64,000 bases of DNA, from NCBI GenBank assembly GCA_034670405.1, contig JAXDDX010000034.1:2219501-2283500 (forward strand), in the 5' to 3' direction. The position numbers and the translations under genes were made by a program. Of this stretch, positions 1 to 12,300 are shown one piece after another. Every line of letters begins with the position of its first letter. Position 1 is the first letter of the stretch. The stretch comes from Hoplostethus atlanticus. Taxonomy: Eukaryota; Chordata; Actinopteri; Trachichthyiformes; Trachichthyidae. Under the pieces are notes generated by a model. It was not told the DNA's origin. It did not search any database and saw only the letters and a list, made by a program, of their open reading frames with translations.

Positions 1-3000
1 ATCAATGCTCTCCTGCCCAGACCCGTTACACTTAGCGGAAGGCTTTTTCCGCGTGGGACCTGCATTCATTTCACAGATATTGATGGCGATTTGGCAGAAA
101 AAGACAGAAGTGGCCTCAGTGCAATTAAGTCAACCACAAGTAGGATCGTCTTCCACGGGCCGGCGGCGTGACAGGATTACCTTTAATGAGGACCTGTAGG
201 GAGAAGTTAGAGCGGAGGACAAAGTAATTAATTCCTCACTGTGATGCCCTGTGTTTTTTTGGGGGTTTTTTTTGTATTAAATCAGCACCGCGGCGGTGAA
301 GAGGAAGAGATGAGTAAATTCTCCTCTTTCTCCTCTTTGTCCTCTGTCTCCACCCTTGAACCCAGCAATACATTTTCTGTGGTTGTTCTCAATCTATAAT
401 TTAGTGTGCTTTTGCGCTATGCTACACCTTGATTGAACACTGTAATTAACACAATTCATTTTTTCACACGCTTGCTGCCCCATATCTTGGAGACATCTAT
501 TTCGGATCCATGGTTCCCCATTTGTTGTTATTGGTATTTCCATTAAGTGCAGACAGAAGGTCAGAGGACCCAACGTTGGCAGTCGGAAGATGATGGGATC
601 TTGAGTAAGTACTGCAATCGAGCACCCAGACACTTTTTATGTGTTGTGTGTATACCCAGAGTCTATATAGTAGATTTACCTGAGCATCCATCTAGGGTTT
701 ATCCAGCTAGGGTTTGCCTTGAGCTCCCAATCCTTTTTTTTTTTTTTTGGTTCTTCACACGAGATGGATGCTGAATTAAAACCGTCCCCGGTGGTCGCGG
801 AGGGGCCAGATTTACGACGTTATTTACACTAAGTGTCTTTTCAAGCGACGGGAACATTGATGTTTCATTCATGTCATCAAAATGGATTATGGAGAAAATT
901 ACTTGGGAAGGGAAACACTCCTATTCAGCCGCTTCCAGGCACTCCGGACTCCGTGGCTTCGGCTTCGGCTTCGGCTTGCATCAGGGAAATGATGAAGTGG
1001 ACAGGCCCGGAAAGGGGACGGACAAACGAGGGACGAGAAAGCCAACCTATACGCACTTCCTCATCACCTGTTCCCCCCACACGTGCGTTTGTTCTCGTAC
1101 CCCGGGCCCACAGCTCAGGGGAGATCGATACTTCATTTCGTTGAGCATTCAGTCAAACTCAGATGCTTCAGAGGGAGGAAATGATGCAATGTCCGACAGC
1201 TTAAACTTTTTCTAACATGTCATGGCTCGTCCCGTCCTATGTGAAAACCTGACATTGTTATAGAAACCAGCCACACAAGTGAAGACCGTGAATTCAGGGG
1301 CCACTATAATAAGTCTCTTTATGATTTTTAAAAGCAATCTTGTGTCATCATTTCTTCTTTAGGGTATGTCTTGTGCAAGCAGGCAGGACAGATATTCAGT
1401 GGAGCCTTTTACTCTGAAATGTCAAATTGCTTCAAACTGGGAGGCCCCCTCGCAGTTCAGCAACTTCCAGACAGGAATGGCAGGTGAAGGAGACACAGAC
1501 TCTCTTCACCCGCTGTCAGTTTAATGAGATGCTCAGTCACAGACACTGTTCAACAATAGACCTCATAACAAACTCAGTCTCTCCTCCACCTATTTCATGT
1601 TTTTTCTTCTTGTTCTTTTATTTCTTTTATTTCTTTTATTTATTCTTCCTCCCGCTCGCGGAGAAATCCCAAAAACTTCATTTTACCCTGGTCACACTGA
1701 GACAGGCCATCACAAACCTTTACAAGTGCTGCAGAAGTAGTTCCACACTGTGATAAGTGTTTTGTTTTTTCTAAGTGTTTCTTAATCGGTTTCATCAGCC
1801 CGTAGCTGTAATTTGGCATCTGGAGTGTCATGGAAACTACAAATCTTTTCAGATGCTAATCCCCTTCCACCCTGAAGAAAAAAGACTGCCGGTGTTACCG
1901 CCTTGCAGACGCATCAGAATGAATCAGCATTTCAAATCGGTTTCCCTTAAAAGGAGCGGGACGTGCCTTTTTCTTCCTATCGGCACCCGCGGCCTCGGTT
2001 CGATGTCACCGGGATATAAATCGAACTCTAATACAAATCTAAACGGACATGTTTGCCAGCAAGGCCAATGATTCTCACAGTCAAGTACAATGTATCATCA
2101 ATATACCCTACACAGTCCCTTGGCTCGCCTTATCTCTGCGGTTGCCAAAGTCATTTCGGAGCCATTTTCTGCCTGCTACACTTTTTTTGTTTTCTCCGGG
2201 AAAATGTATTTATTCGTTATAGAGGAGGGAGGAGGAGGAAGCGGCAGCATACTCGTAAGAAAAGAATCAGATACGGCGAGGTCCCTGCACGCAGTTTGAA
2301 TTCAACAGCCAAACTTTGCCCGAGGAGTGAAGATGAAGGAGGATGAAAGGAAGCAGAGGCAGGCAGGCAGGGTAGAGTAGAGCTGCTAAGTTAAAAGAGT
2401 CAAGGAGGAAGGTCGAGCCACTACAACTTTCGATCGAGCCCTAAAACAAGCGACCTATTCATTAGGTCCTAAAGCAAATCTTTTTTTACGTTTGATGATT
2501 TTTCATTTCTACGGTCTCTTACATCATGTCCTGCTGCAGTGAAAGCCTCGGCCAAAACACACGGAACGCTTAGGGCGGGCCATAAAAGCTTCAATCATCC
2601 CAGGTTTGGCGGGTCATGAAACTGCCATAGGGTGGGAAGGGGGAATCTGCTGACTAGAAAGCGCATTGCACAGCTCATTTAGTTTATCTAGGTGATGAAA
2701 TTTGAAAAAATAATTCATAGACATCTAGAAATCTGGAGAAATCCTGCATCCGGAACAGGCGTGAAGTCATGAACACCGAGCTGACGTAGAGAAGAGGCCG
2801 TCACTGGGGTTGCACTTTCTCCCAAAGTGACCCTTCCTGAGTCACGGCAGGCAACGTAGAGACTTATGAGCTAAACACAAGAGCTGTAATAATACTTTCA
2901 CGCCAGTACTTAGTTGAGTCGTATTTAATCATGTTTTTGATCATGAAAGGACTTCAAACTCCCAGATGGATAGTGAGAGAATTGTGGATTTTTACTGGCC

Positions 3001-6000
3001 AAGGGAAAGGATGAAGCATACTGGAACTTCTCGATCAATAAGGAAGATGTGAAATAATGTTGTTGTTTTTTGTGCAATGACGGTCCAATACAATGTGGCA
3101 CCCTCTGCAGGAGTCCACCCCTAAAGGGAAGGCGGGTAGTGCGTTGAATGATCACGATCCTGATGGTTCAGATGTACTTGGGTCCTAGCCAATAAATCCC
3201 CTCTCGTTTTTTAATTGAGGTATGCGACCTTATAACAACAACCCTTTGAAAGGTGAGGAAAATGTTACATATTTCACCTACAATTAATCACACCAACAAT
3301 ATTGTAGTGACGTGTTCAAAACTGACCTTCATTAGAAGGGGGCCACACAGCAATCTAACCCCACTGTTTGAGTGAGTAGCTGCCTGTCTGACTGTGTGTA
3401 TTTACTGAGTCCTCCCAGCAGCTCTCTAGTGTGCCACCACTTGATAAACATGGAATTCAACAGGACTCAGATTTTTTTTTTGCTTCCTCCAAACAGGGTT
3501 GCTCTTTTAATCAAGGCCTTTCGGTTGATTTAAAAAAATATGCCAATGTTTTTTTTTCTTGGAACTAGAAATGTGAAGGCTGCCGTGTGTCATCTCGAGG
3601 TGACCACGCCGATCTATAACGTCCCCCGCTCCTCCTCTCCCCCCGTTAGATTCATGCATTTGCCATGATTAGTCAATGTAAGTGAAAGAGATAAAGAAAT
3701 ATCTGAGACGATATATAAGACAAAGGCAGGAGACTTAAAGAAAAGCCCGTATAGCCCCGTTATTTCGCTTTTATTTTGAAGCATACACACAATGACCAAA
3801 CGCTAATGATATTTACTGAAACACAGTATCTGACATTTAGGGTGAGTACTTCCAAAGACACCTTGCGTGTTTAGAGGAGGGGGAACACAACCGAATTAAC
3901 AGCAAAACAGTCAATTCTGCCGTCCCAGAAGCGCTCCCCTCCACACACGTCCCTCACGTCCCACATGGTCTGACCCTTTCCACAACAACCCTCCATCTCT
4001 CTGCAACAACAGACTAAAAGGGACAGCTGAGCCTTCTGGCTTGAAGCAGCCCACTCAACAGCTCCCAAATCAGGTTGTATCAGCAATCAGTCTAAACGAA
4101 TCGTACCAGCAGCTGAGGCCCGTTCACGACTGCCCCCTTATGCTACCATGCTACACCAACATATGATACATGAACTCTTTTTAGAGATGGGTTTCCATAC
4201 GTTGGACACAAACTTGTATCCTTTTCTTTTCAGCCAGAGCCACCGGCTGCTCTTATTGGCTGCTTCAGACGCTGTCTTAATGCTCTGACCATGAACCCCA
4301 TGAACGGTGAGTAAACTAGTAGTGGTGGCAATCAACTGCCAGAGGGCATACCCTGACCTTCCCAGCCTCGCTGTCCAGTCTCGGCTGCTAGTCAGTAAGG
4401 GTGATGACGGACGTCTTGGGTGCACGTCGCATCCAACCTCTTTCCATCCTTTGTAAGTTCTTTTCAGTTTTGCGCCAGAGGCCAAGGGAGACGACTGAAC
4501 GATTTGCATACTTAATGTTTTTTTTTCCCCCTCTCCTAGATGTGTTGTAACTCCTATTTAGAGACCTTTAGCGTTCTCAGTCTCACCTCAGGCCAAACCA
4601 AACCGCGCACAGCGTCCAATAAGTGTCCAGGTCGTTCCATCTCCATTAAAAGTTTCGAGTGTGGCTTTAAACACTAATTTTCTCTCTGGACGCGAGCCAG
4701 TCGGTGATTTGCTCACGGGTGTGTGTGTATTAAGGCTCAGAACCTGGGTCAAAGCATCCCAGGAGAAGCTCATTTGTTATGAAACCTCAGCGGTGACCAC
4801 TGACTAACAGCGCCCCCCTGTGGTGACTCTGTCTCATTACAGTGTCTGAAAGCCACGATAAGAGACTGAGGGTACAGATATCCTACCAATTGCCATTTAT
4901 ACACTTGGATGTTCCATTTACCCAATTCTATATATCTATATTCTGTATGTATTTGTATTCTTTGATATACACACAAGCTATTATCATGAAATGTCTCTGC
5001 TCCACAATGGTTACACAAACCATTTTTGACAGTGTTTCCCGTTCATGCAACAGACTCATCCTGTATGATTTTGGATTTGGGCAAAAAGTTTCAAAATACA
5101 ATTACATTCACTTAAGGTATTTGCTTGTTGTTTTCCGCGCAGGCAATTGGGAAACAAGTAAAAGCCAGCTACTTAGGCACAAGTCATTTAAGAGATGAGC
5201 CATCAGTGCCTGCATGGGAGGATTCCAGCGGTCCCCGGGCCGGGAACACCTAGATTAGTCTGGGAAATGAATGAAAACGAATAAAAGATGCAGACAGGCA
5301 CTTGCAGACAGCCGATTCCAATTGGGAGGGCATTGATTGTAATTTCGAAGTGCTTCATTGCCACAGAGAGGTAGAGTTATGATTTGAATTGACTATGAGA
5401 CAATGCTTCCACTGGTGAATGTAAAATATCTTGATATTGCAGAGATGATCAGTTAGTGCATTCAATCTTGTTTTGCTGGGCATGAAAGGGCCAAGATTTG
5501 GTTGGGAAGTGTGGGCTCATATGGTACTGTCACATGTCATACCCCATTCACATGGTGTTCTGTCAGTCCACACACTATCATCATCAACTACAGAATCACA
5601 GTATTCTTTTTTTTGCCATGAAATGCATCCTGCCGCAACATGCCCCAGCATCACCTCACACATCTCAATGACAAGTCTATGTTGATGCTTTAAAAAGCCA
5701 TCTGGCCATCAGCCCACTCATTTATCAAAAGTTTCTCATGGTCAACAAAAGCACCTCCCCCCCTCCCCGAGGAGAGATGAGTGACAAAGGTGGAGTGGAG
5801 AGTGGAAACAGGGGGCTGATGCAAGAGAGGAGGGGAGGAACGCTGAATAGGGAAAAGAGGGCTAATGGCGAAAGCCCCACAGCCCCGCTCTCTCGGATCA
5901 GTGGGTCCCATAAATAAACGTGTGACAGCGATAAATATAGTGTGGCAGGGAATCAGTACAGTTACCCACATCCCCCAAGGACACTGCCGGCGAAAGGGGG

Positions 6001-6470
6001 CCCCATCTCACGGGGAGAGCAAACTGAACGTGGAAAAGCTAAGAGCAGGGGAAGTCGACCCTCACTCTACTGTATAACGCCAGACTGCAGGAATCAAAGG
6101 CAGTGACGGGGTCCATCAATCACCTGGTGTAGAGGAATAGCGGGTGTTACATAAGGTGACAACGTTCAGGCCTATCGGGGTTAAAGGAGTGATATGAAGT
6201 GCGGTGCTTTTAAAACTGCCCCAGGGATGAACAGAGCAATATCTTGCCCAGGAGCCACCGGGCCACTTTTTTGACATCATTTTAGATTCCTGCTGACGTT
6301 GGAGAAACAATTCACACTTTTGTAATGTAGGATGATAAAACTTGGTTGACACAGTTGTGCTTCAGTTGAACAAAAATTAAAATAAATAATGAAATTACTT
6401 TCTTTATTGCATGTTCATCTACATTTAATTGGAAATCGCACCATACCGTACCATTCCTGCTGTGGGTATG
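1..6470. other. Gene-free stretch, no recognisable coding sequence
   Basis: No open frame here resembles a known family or forms a chain of phase-compatible exons. The frames present are short, overlap one another on both strands and include low-complexity pieces. Visible simple sequence includes a GGCTTC hexamer array near 953-977 and several poly-T runs. The stretch lies beyond the 3' end of wac; in human the neighbour on that side is BAMBI, and no BAMBI-like sequence is seen. Non-coding regulatory elements may be present but cannot be recognised by eye. Confidence 0.6.
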
Positions 6471-6485
6471 CAGTGTAACCCAGCA

Positions 6486-6664
6486 GGAGGGGGGAGGAGG
6501 AGAGGGTGGTGGCCGTGGGAGCAGAGGAAGATACACAAGTAGTTGAAGAACCTCCTGAAGAGGCTGCACCTGAAGATGAGGGCCCCACCTGTAAAGGAGG
6601 CTCCAGTGGCAGTGGGCGAGATGGCAGAATCAGAGGGCACCCACCCAAGCTACAGTAGGAGATG
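6486..6664 (+). pseudogene. Acidic segment preceding the adiponectin-like collagen exon
   Basis: One frame reads a long acidic stretch with EEDTQVVEEPPEEAAPEDE, then a Cys and a short Gly-rich run ending GRDGRIRG, and stops after about 60 residues at a TAG near 6656. Teleost adiponectins carry an acidic variable region between signal peptide and collagen domain, so this may be the decayed 5' part of the collagen remnant about 100 bp downstream. No signal peptide is visible and the link is an inference. Confidence 0.25.
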
Positions 6665-6766
6665 CTTTCAGTACAGGGCCTCATGCTATCTCCAGCAATC
6701 AATAATAATCGCTATGTTGTCCTTAATGAAGTAATTATCTAATAATCAACAATCAATTATCAACAG

Positions 6767-6891
6767 GGCTCAGCTAGTGATAAGAAGCCTTGTGCTATGT
6801 GGATGGGTGGGGTGCCAGGGGCCCCAGGGAATAGCAGGCGCCCAGGGCAGAGATGGACATGATGGTCCCCGAGGAGAGAAAGGAGACGAGG
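6767..6891 (+). pseudogene. Adiponectin-like collagen exon with a frameshift
   Basis: After an acceptor ending ...caacag, the frame reads a Cys followed by WMGGVPGAPG. This matches the Cys-x-x-WM-x-G-x-PG start of the adiponectin collagen domain. A shift of one base near 6830-6840 is then needed to continue into GRDGHDGPRGEKGDEG, Gly-X-Y repeats with the adiponectin-type GRDGxDG and GEKGD motifs. A donor (GAGG|gtaaca) follows at the point where, from memory, the adiponectin intron interrupts the collagen domain. Without the shift the frame meets a stop at once. Adiponectin is a secreted collagen/C1q hormone. The break, and the lack of an intact C1q exon downstream, make this a probable pseudogene. 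Another C1q/TNF-related gene is possible; a sequencing error alone would not explain the missing C1q domain. Confidence 0.5.
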
Positions 6892-7035
6892 GTAACAGAA
6901 ACACTCTACTAGGTTTGATAATGGATAACGTAGCGGGATTGCAGTGTCAAAGAATCCACTGCACTGGGTAACTGCTTTCAGCAAAAACCAACAAATGCAA
7001 CATAAATCTTGATCTGTTAAAACGTTCCTGTCTCC

Positions 7036-7540
7036 TCTGTTCAGAGGGGAACCATTTAGTACAGGTTCACTGTGGGGCGATTTAAACTGGAAGGCCAATG
7101 TCATACTAGATATACCACTAAAGTTAAATATTTGCCATTTTCAACTCAGCACTCAACTGTTTATGATGCTCTTGGCTCAATGAGCTCTTTCCGATTATCA
7201 TCAGATCTATGAACGTCTGTGTAAGGCCTGCAGAACTCGTCAGTGATGGAAGATTCTGAGTTGGCCAATAAAGATCACCTACACCCTGATTTTTATCCAC
7301 TCTCCTGCCACTGTATGAGCTACATTTTATTTTTACACGCGACATATACAGTAATAGCTTTTTTGTTATCTGATTGAACTGAGTACAAAGATGCAGGCAT
7401 AAGCAGAAATGTCTTAAGCAAGTCAAAACCAGACTTGTGTTGTGACTCTTGCTCAGTGGCACCATCTTGTGCCCAGATAGGAAATTGCAATCTAAGTGTG
7501 GCCAGCACAAAAGGCGCTGATTTCACCATAAAACTATAAC
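7036..7540 (+). pseudogene. Possible decayed C1q-domain exon of the same gene
   Basis: Downstream of the collagen exon the plus strand holds fragments resembling C1q pieces in the right order, in different frames and broken by stops: YRFTVGR near 7056 (compare YRSAFSVGL), TTKVKY and QHSTVYDALG soon after (compare FTKVFYN and HYD), and NLSVASTKGADFT near the end (compare the YADN..STFTG end of C1q). Each match is short and could be chance; only the order and position make it worth listing. Confidence 0.2.
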
Positions 7541-7802
7541 CATGCAGGGTGCAGGGACCGGGTTGACACCTAGGAAATGACTGTTGTCAGTCAGTCCTAT
7601 TGCTCATCCTGAACCCACCTCTGGACTGGATGCAAGTTTGCAGTTTTTATGGAAACTCATGATTCCTAAGTAATAATGCACAATCCAGAAACGTAGTCAA
7701 CACATAGAAGACATGCAACATATACACATTTCAAAAGCAGGCTGGGAGATATCAATCCAAATGGTAAATAAATGTCAACAAGCAGTAGGTGTGGTAGAAT
7801 AT

Positions 7803-7808
7803 TTTATT
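7803..7808 (-). terminator. Candidate poly(A) signal of wac
   Basis: AATAAA on the minus strand about 1.5 kb past the wac stop codon. It would give a 3' UTR of about 1.5 kb. Other signals further away cannot be excluded. Confidence 0.3.
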
Positions 7809-9327
7809 CTCATACATTTTATGGAATAATATACAAAGCCCCCCCCCACACACACACACACACGTGTGCACATCAAACCAGATATGCCAACCAAAGTAAA
7901 CAGATTGGTGGAAACTATTCTCAAGGACAGGGTAAAGAATAGCCTAAAGAGACAAGAACTAGCATTGTGGGTGTAGCAGTGTATAATTGCAGTTTCATGT
8001 GAAGTCTCTCAGTCATATAAAAAGTACATCTCATCATGAATGAACCCTATAAAAAAGGTAGCCACATCTGGCTAGTTAATTGAAACTAGTGCTGCAGCCA
8101 TTAGCGCTGAACCAAGACAAGAAAAAATATTAATTTGTTGGGGGGAAAAAGAAAAAAAGAAAAAGAAATGTCTTTCCATCTCCTTGCACTACAAGCACAT
8201 CAATCATGTGCAACAATTTAGGTTTACATGACTGTAAAAACAAGACCATTTACAGTTTTTTCTATTCTTTTTCACAATCTCTTGCTAAGCTGCACAAAGG
8301 AATGAAATAGTTGCCCAAGTAGGACAGAAAGAAAATGTTGACAATTACACAAAAAGACAAATAGCTGTGGGGGGTAAGAAAACCAGTGGGCAGGGCTACA
8401 AATGAGTGTAACCTTGTGTGCTAAGAGCCATCTAGGTCCAATAATATAAGCTTTTTCAAAAGAGGCTCTGAAACATTTGGAGTGTGTTTGATATAGCTAG
8501 CCATTCCTTGTTGAGTTTGTACCACTGGAACCACAACACTGGCTCTATCACTTTGGACAAGATAAATCAAGCGCACATCAACTATTCCAAATACACCTGG
8601 CCAATGGCCGTGGCTAATCTCATGTCATTTTGAACAAATCAGCTCCCAGGCAGACTGGGATGGGAAAACTATTGACAAGTATAATAGTGAGCAAAAAGAA
8701 ACATTAATGTCACTACCATTGAATTCATCCAATTCAATGCATGAATGCACTGAATAAGTCCATATCATGAGTTTGGAGAGAATGAGTTTGTTCAAACCCT
8801 CGGTACTGACTCGCACCAGTTCCCGACATGAGATGGTTAATTGTTTTTAATTTTTTTTTTAAGTTCATTTTCCAAGAATGAAGTTCATTCTTTTCCTCAC
8901 CACTACACGTCAAAACACATCAGAAAACAAGTTGACCCAGTACAATAAACACAATCCAAGGGTTCACAGTCCACAAAGGTGCCATCTGAAAACAGCCTCC
9001 AGTCAAGGGAAGCTAAGGCCCCAGTCTTACAGTCCTCGGTGTCCACTGGTTAAAGTTAAAGAGTCCTACTTCGTGAACCATCACTTTCATCTCGTCTTGG
9101 TGAACGAGGACGATTCCCGCGGTGGACACTGGAGAAAAATAAAAAGGATGGTGGCCGTTACCTTCTGCCAGGTTCGGCTTCCTTCCCGCAGGCCTTCCTC
9201 TATGGCTCTTACAGAGAGGATACAGCAGGCTGCTACTGCAGCCTCAAGGAGCTGGCTGCCTGTCTCCTCCCCTCATGTCCTGTCTCTTAATCCAGCCGTC
9301 CATATCCTCTCCTCCCCAGTCAGGCCC

Positions 9328-12300
9328 TCAGACCATGTATGAGTTCTGGTTCTTTAGCTTGTCCAGCTCTTTGCTCTGCTGCCTCAGAAACAGGATTCTG
9401 GGGAGAAAAAATGGCAAATTAAAACATTTGTTCAAACAAGTATATGTGCGTCTCCATCTGTATGTGCATGTCTATGCAAGTGTGATGCTCGTTCTCACCT
9501 CTGTTCCCTCAGTGTGGCCTGAATTTCACACACTCTGACCAGGGAGCGAAGGTTTTTCAGCTCTGTGCAGATCTCAGACATGTACAAGCTGCCCATGTTG
9601 TGGACATCCTCACGCAACCGCGCCGCCTGACAGGAAGTCATGAACATTTAGTGTGAAGACTATAGATAGTCACAATGTAGAAACACTTCAAACATGATAT
9701 TCACAAAGTTTCTTAGAGTACATTTGAATTTGATAGGGCAAACTTTCCACTTAACGCCAGCTTTACAGGCCTCATTAATCCAAATACTCCCTAAAACAAC
9801 CAAATATGACATCTGTCAGAGTAAATAACTTTTATAATATTTGTATTAATATTTGATGTTTTATCGAACATTTGAGTGTTCCAGCAGTTGTACTGTGACC
9901 AGTTCTGTGTGTTGTCTCGGCACATTTAGCACATTTGGCAGTAGCACCATTCATTCAGTTTTCAGCTAAAGTACCCAGTGGTAAGCATTCATACAAGAAA
10001 CAAGTGACAGCCCATTCTCACTAAACCTAACCCCCTCCCTGTTTTCACTCTGGAATGACTCTACCTGTTTCTCGGTGTGTTCTGCTGGCCATCCTTGGAC
10101 GTGTCTGATGAGGTTCTCATCAAAGTGAGCAGCCAGAGTGGGAGTGAAGGTGCCGGGGGTACTGGCCTGGGTTTGGCTGGTGCTGCTGGAGGGAACGAGG
10201 GGCAATCCGGCCCCAGATATGTGGTTCGATCCCGCGGATGTAATCTCCTGGCTGTTGGGGCAGGAGAACAGATTAGCTGTATGATGCTGGTGTTAATGAA
10301 ATCCAACTCTGTTGTCCCTCAGGCTGGGATTAATGATTTTATGTCTCGCATGATGAAATTGGGAGGGTGTGGATTGGTCTCCGTCTGTTCGCCGTACCCA
10401 ATATATCTTATTGTCACGCGATATCTCACGACACTGCTGATCGGATTTTGATGAAACACACACTACTGCACTGCAGCACTTTCAGAATGACAATGCCTAG
10501 TCCAAGGGGGCGCTACAATTAGATGTCAAAACAAGGTGACATATCTGTTAGGAATGTAACGATACATTCAGCTCACAGGGTTCACGGTTCAATATAATCA
10601 CGACATTCTGATCAAAACCTGATTTAAGACAATGATGACTGAGAAATCCCTTTTCATTTCTGAGGGAGAACAAAAACAAAAGTGCAAACAGGGTGACTAC
10701 AGCTTTCTGTCCTGGTAGGGGGATCCCTCTCTGAGTAGAACCTCCCGAGATTTCATCCATTTTCTTTTGTATAAATCTGAACAAGCAGGGAAATGTATCA
10801 CTAGAAATGTAGCGAGGACAAACAGCAACATTTTTAAGACCTCTGAAACCATATTTAAGACTCAAAATGCAAAATTTAACCATATGCCGGTGATTCGTTT
10901 TTCATTGTGATGTGTTGTACATGTTGCAGCGGGTTGCATGGCCCACATCTACATAGTGTGTTCAGCTGGGCTCACAGGAAGCTAAACTTGCTAGCCTTGT
11001 GTTCTCCATAGCCAAATATTCGAGCGATGCAAGAAGAGAAAAGACCGTTCTGAATGTCATTCCAAAAACAGTATTTTTTTTAGAAATTTTAAGTATCGGA
11101 ACAGGTTTCCAGCAATACCAGATCAAAGCCGTTATTGTGATAATAACCATTAAGTGAACCGAATTTGCTAAGAGATTAAAAACAATGAAATCTGGCTGGT
11201 ATGATAAAGCATGCAATCTATCCCAAAGGCATGGACAAAGCTTTGTTAAGTGCACTTTCCATGAACCATGTCGAAAACCACAGCACACATAATAGCACAG
11301 TCCCATCAGTCAACACAGCCGACTAACATTTGCACCCGTTTCCAATGCACTCCCCCGGTCCCATTTTACTATTTGTCACATAAGCAGCCAGAAACAACTC
11401 AAGGACCTCAATCAAGGGAATGCAGGTTTCAGGTCTTTGGGAGACGTGACTCATTCATTTCTAGTGGGCGTTTTACAGTCACCCTGCTTTTATGTGTTCC
11501 TGATAACTGGCAATTAGGTAGATATCGGGTTTCGCTCAAGAATCTTTCATAAGGTAACTCTACTTCTACTCAAACACTAATTGTCTTTTATTGCAAGGTA
11601 TGTGACCCTTTTTGTTCTTTTCACCCGCAAGGAAATGTATCACCAAAAACATAACGACGTGCAGAAGCCATTTCAAATTTTTTACGTCTACTGGGTACCT
11701 ACCTTCTCTGCTGGAGAGTCCTGGGGTCTTCTGGACGTTTCTCTACCGAGGTCTGAGACGGGGGGACTGGTCCGGGTTTACCTGAAGACATAATGCCCTG
11801 GGGAGGGGGGGTGAGACAACGAGAGAAAGAGGCAGAAAGAGTGATGGGGGAAGAGAGCAAAAGGAGAAGGTCAGTAAATATTACAGTTGTTCGAATTCAC
11901 CCATTACTTTTAGAGGCAAGAACGTTTATAGTTCTCACCCTGGTTTGGGAAGAAGTGATGATGCCGGGGGCCACGCCCAGCAGGGATTTCTGACCCATCA
12001 GGTTGCTCTGTGGCGTGCCGTTCCGAGGCGAGACGTAGGGCCGCGGTGACGAGGCGTCCGACGTCAGAGACACGGGGGACTGACTGGACTGCTGGCCTGA
12101 GTGTGGGGAAACAGAGCGATGGAGAAGAGACGGGGCCAGCACAGAGAGAAAAGCATTACATAGGGTTTCCACCGTAATGTCTTGATCCTCCTACACATAT
12201 ACAAGTACAGACTGATGGATAGCAAGGAAATGATCGACACGGACGGTATAATTCCTGAAGAAACTGAAAGCCTAGAGTGACTTCACTATGTGGAGTATAG

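Noticed and set aside
8878..9342. 154-residue plus-strand frame
   Set aside because: It is antisense to the wac 3' UTR and last exon; no recognisable domains.
10077..10451. 124-residue plus-strand frame
   Set aside because: It is antisense to wac exon 11.
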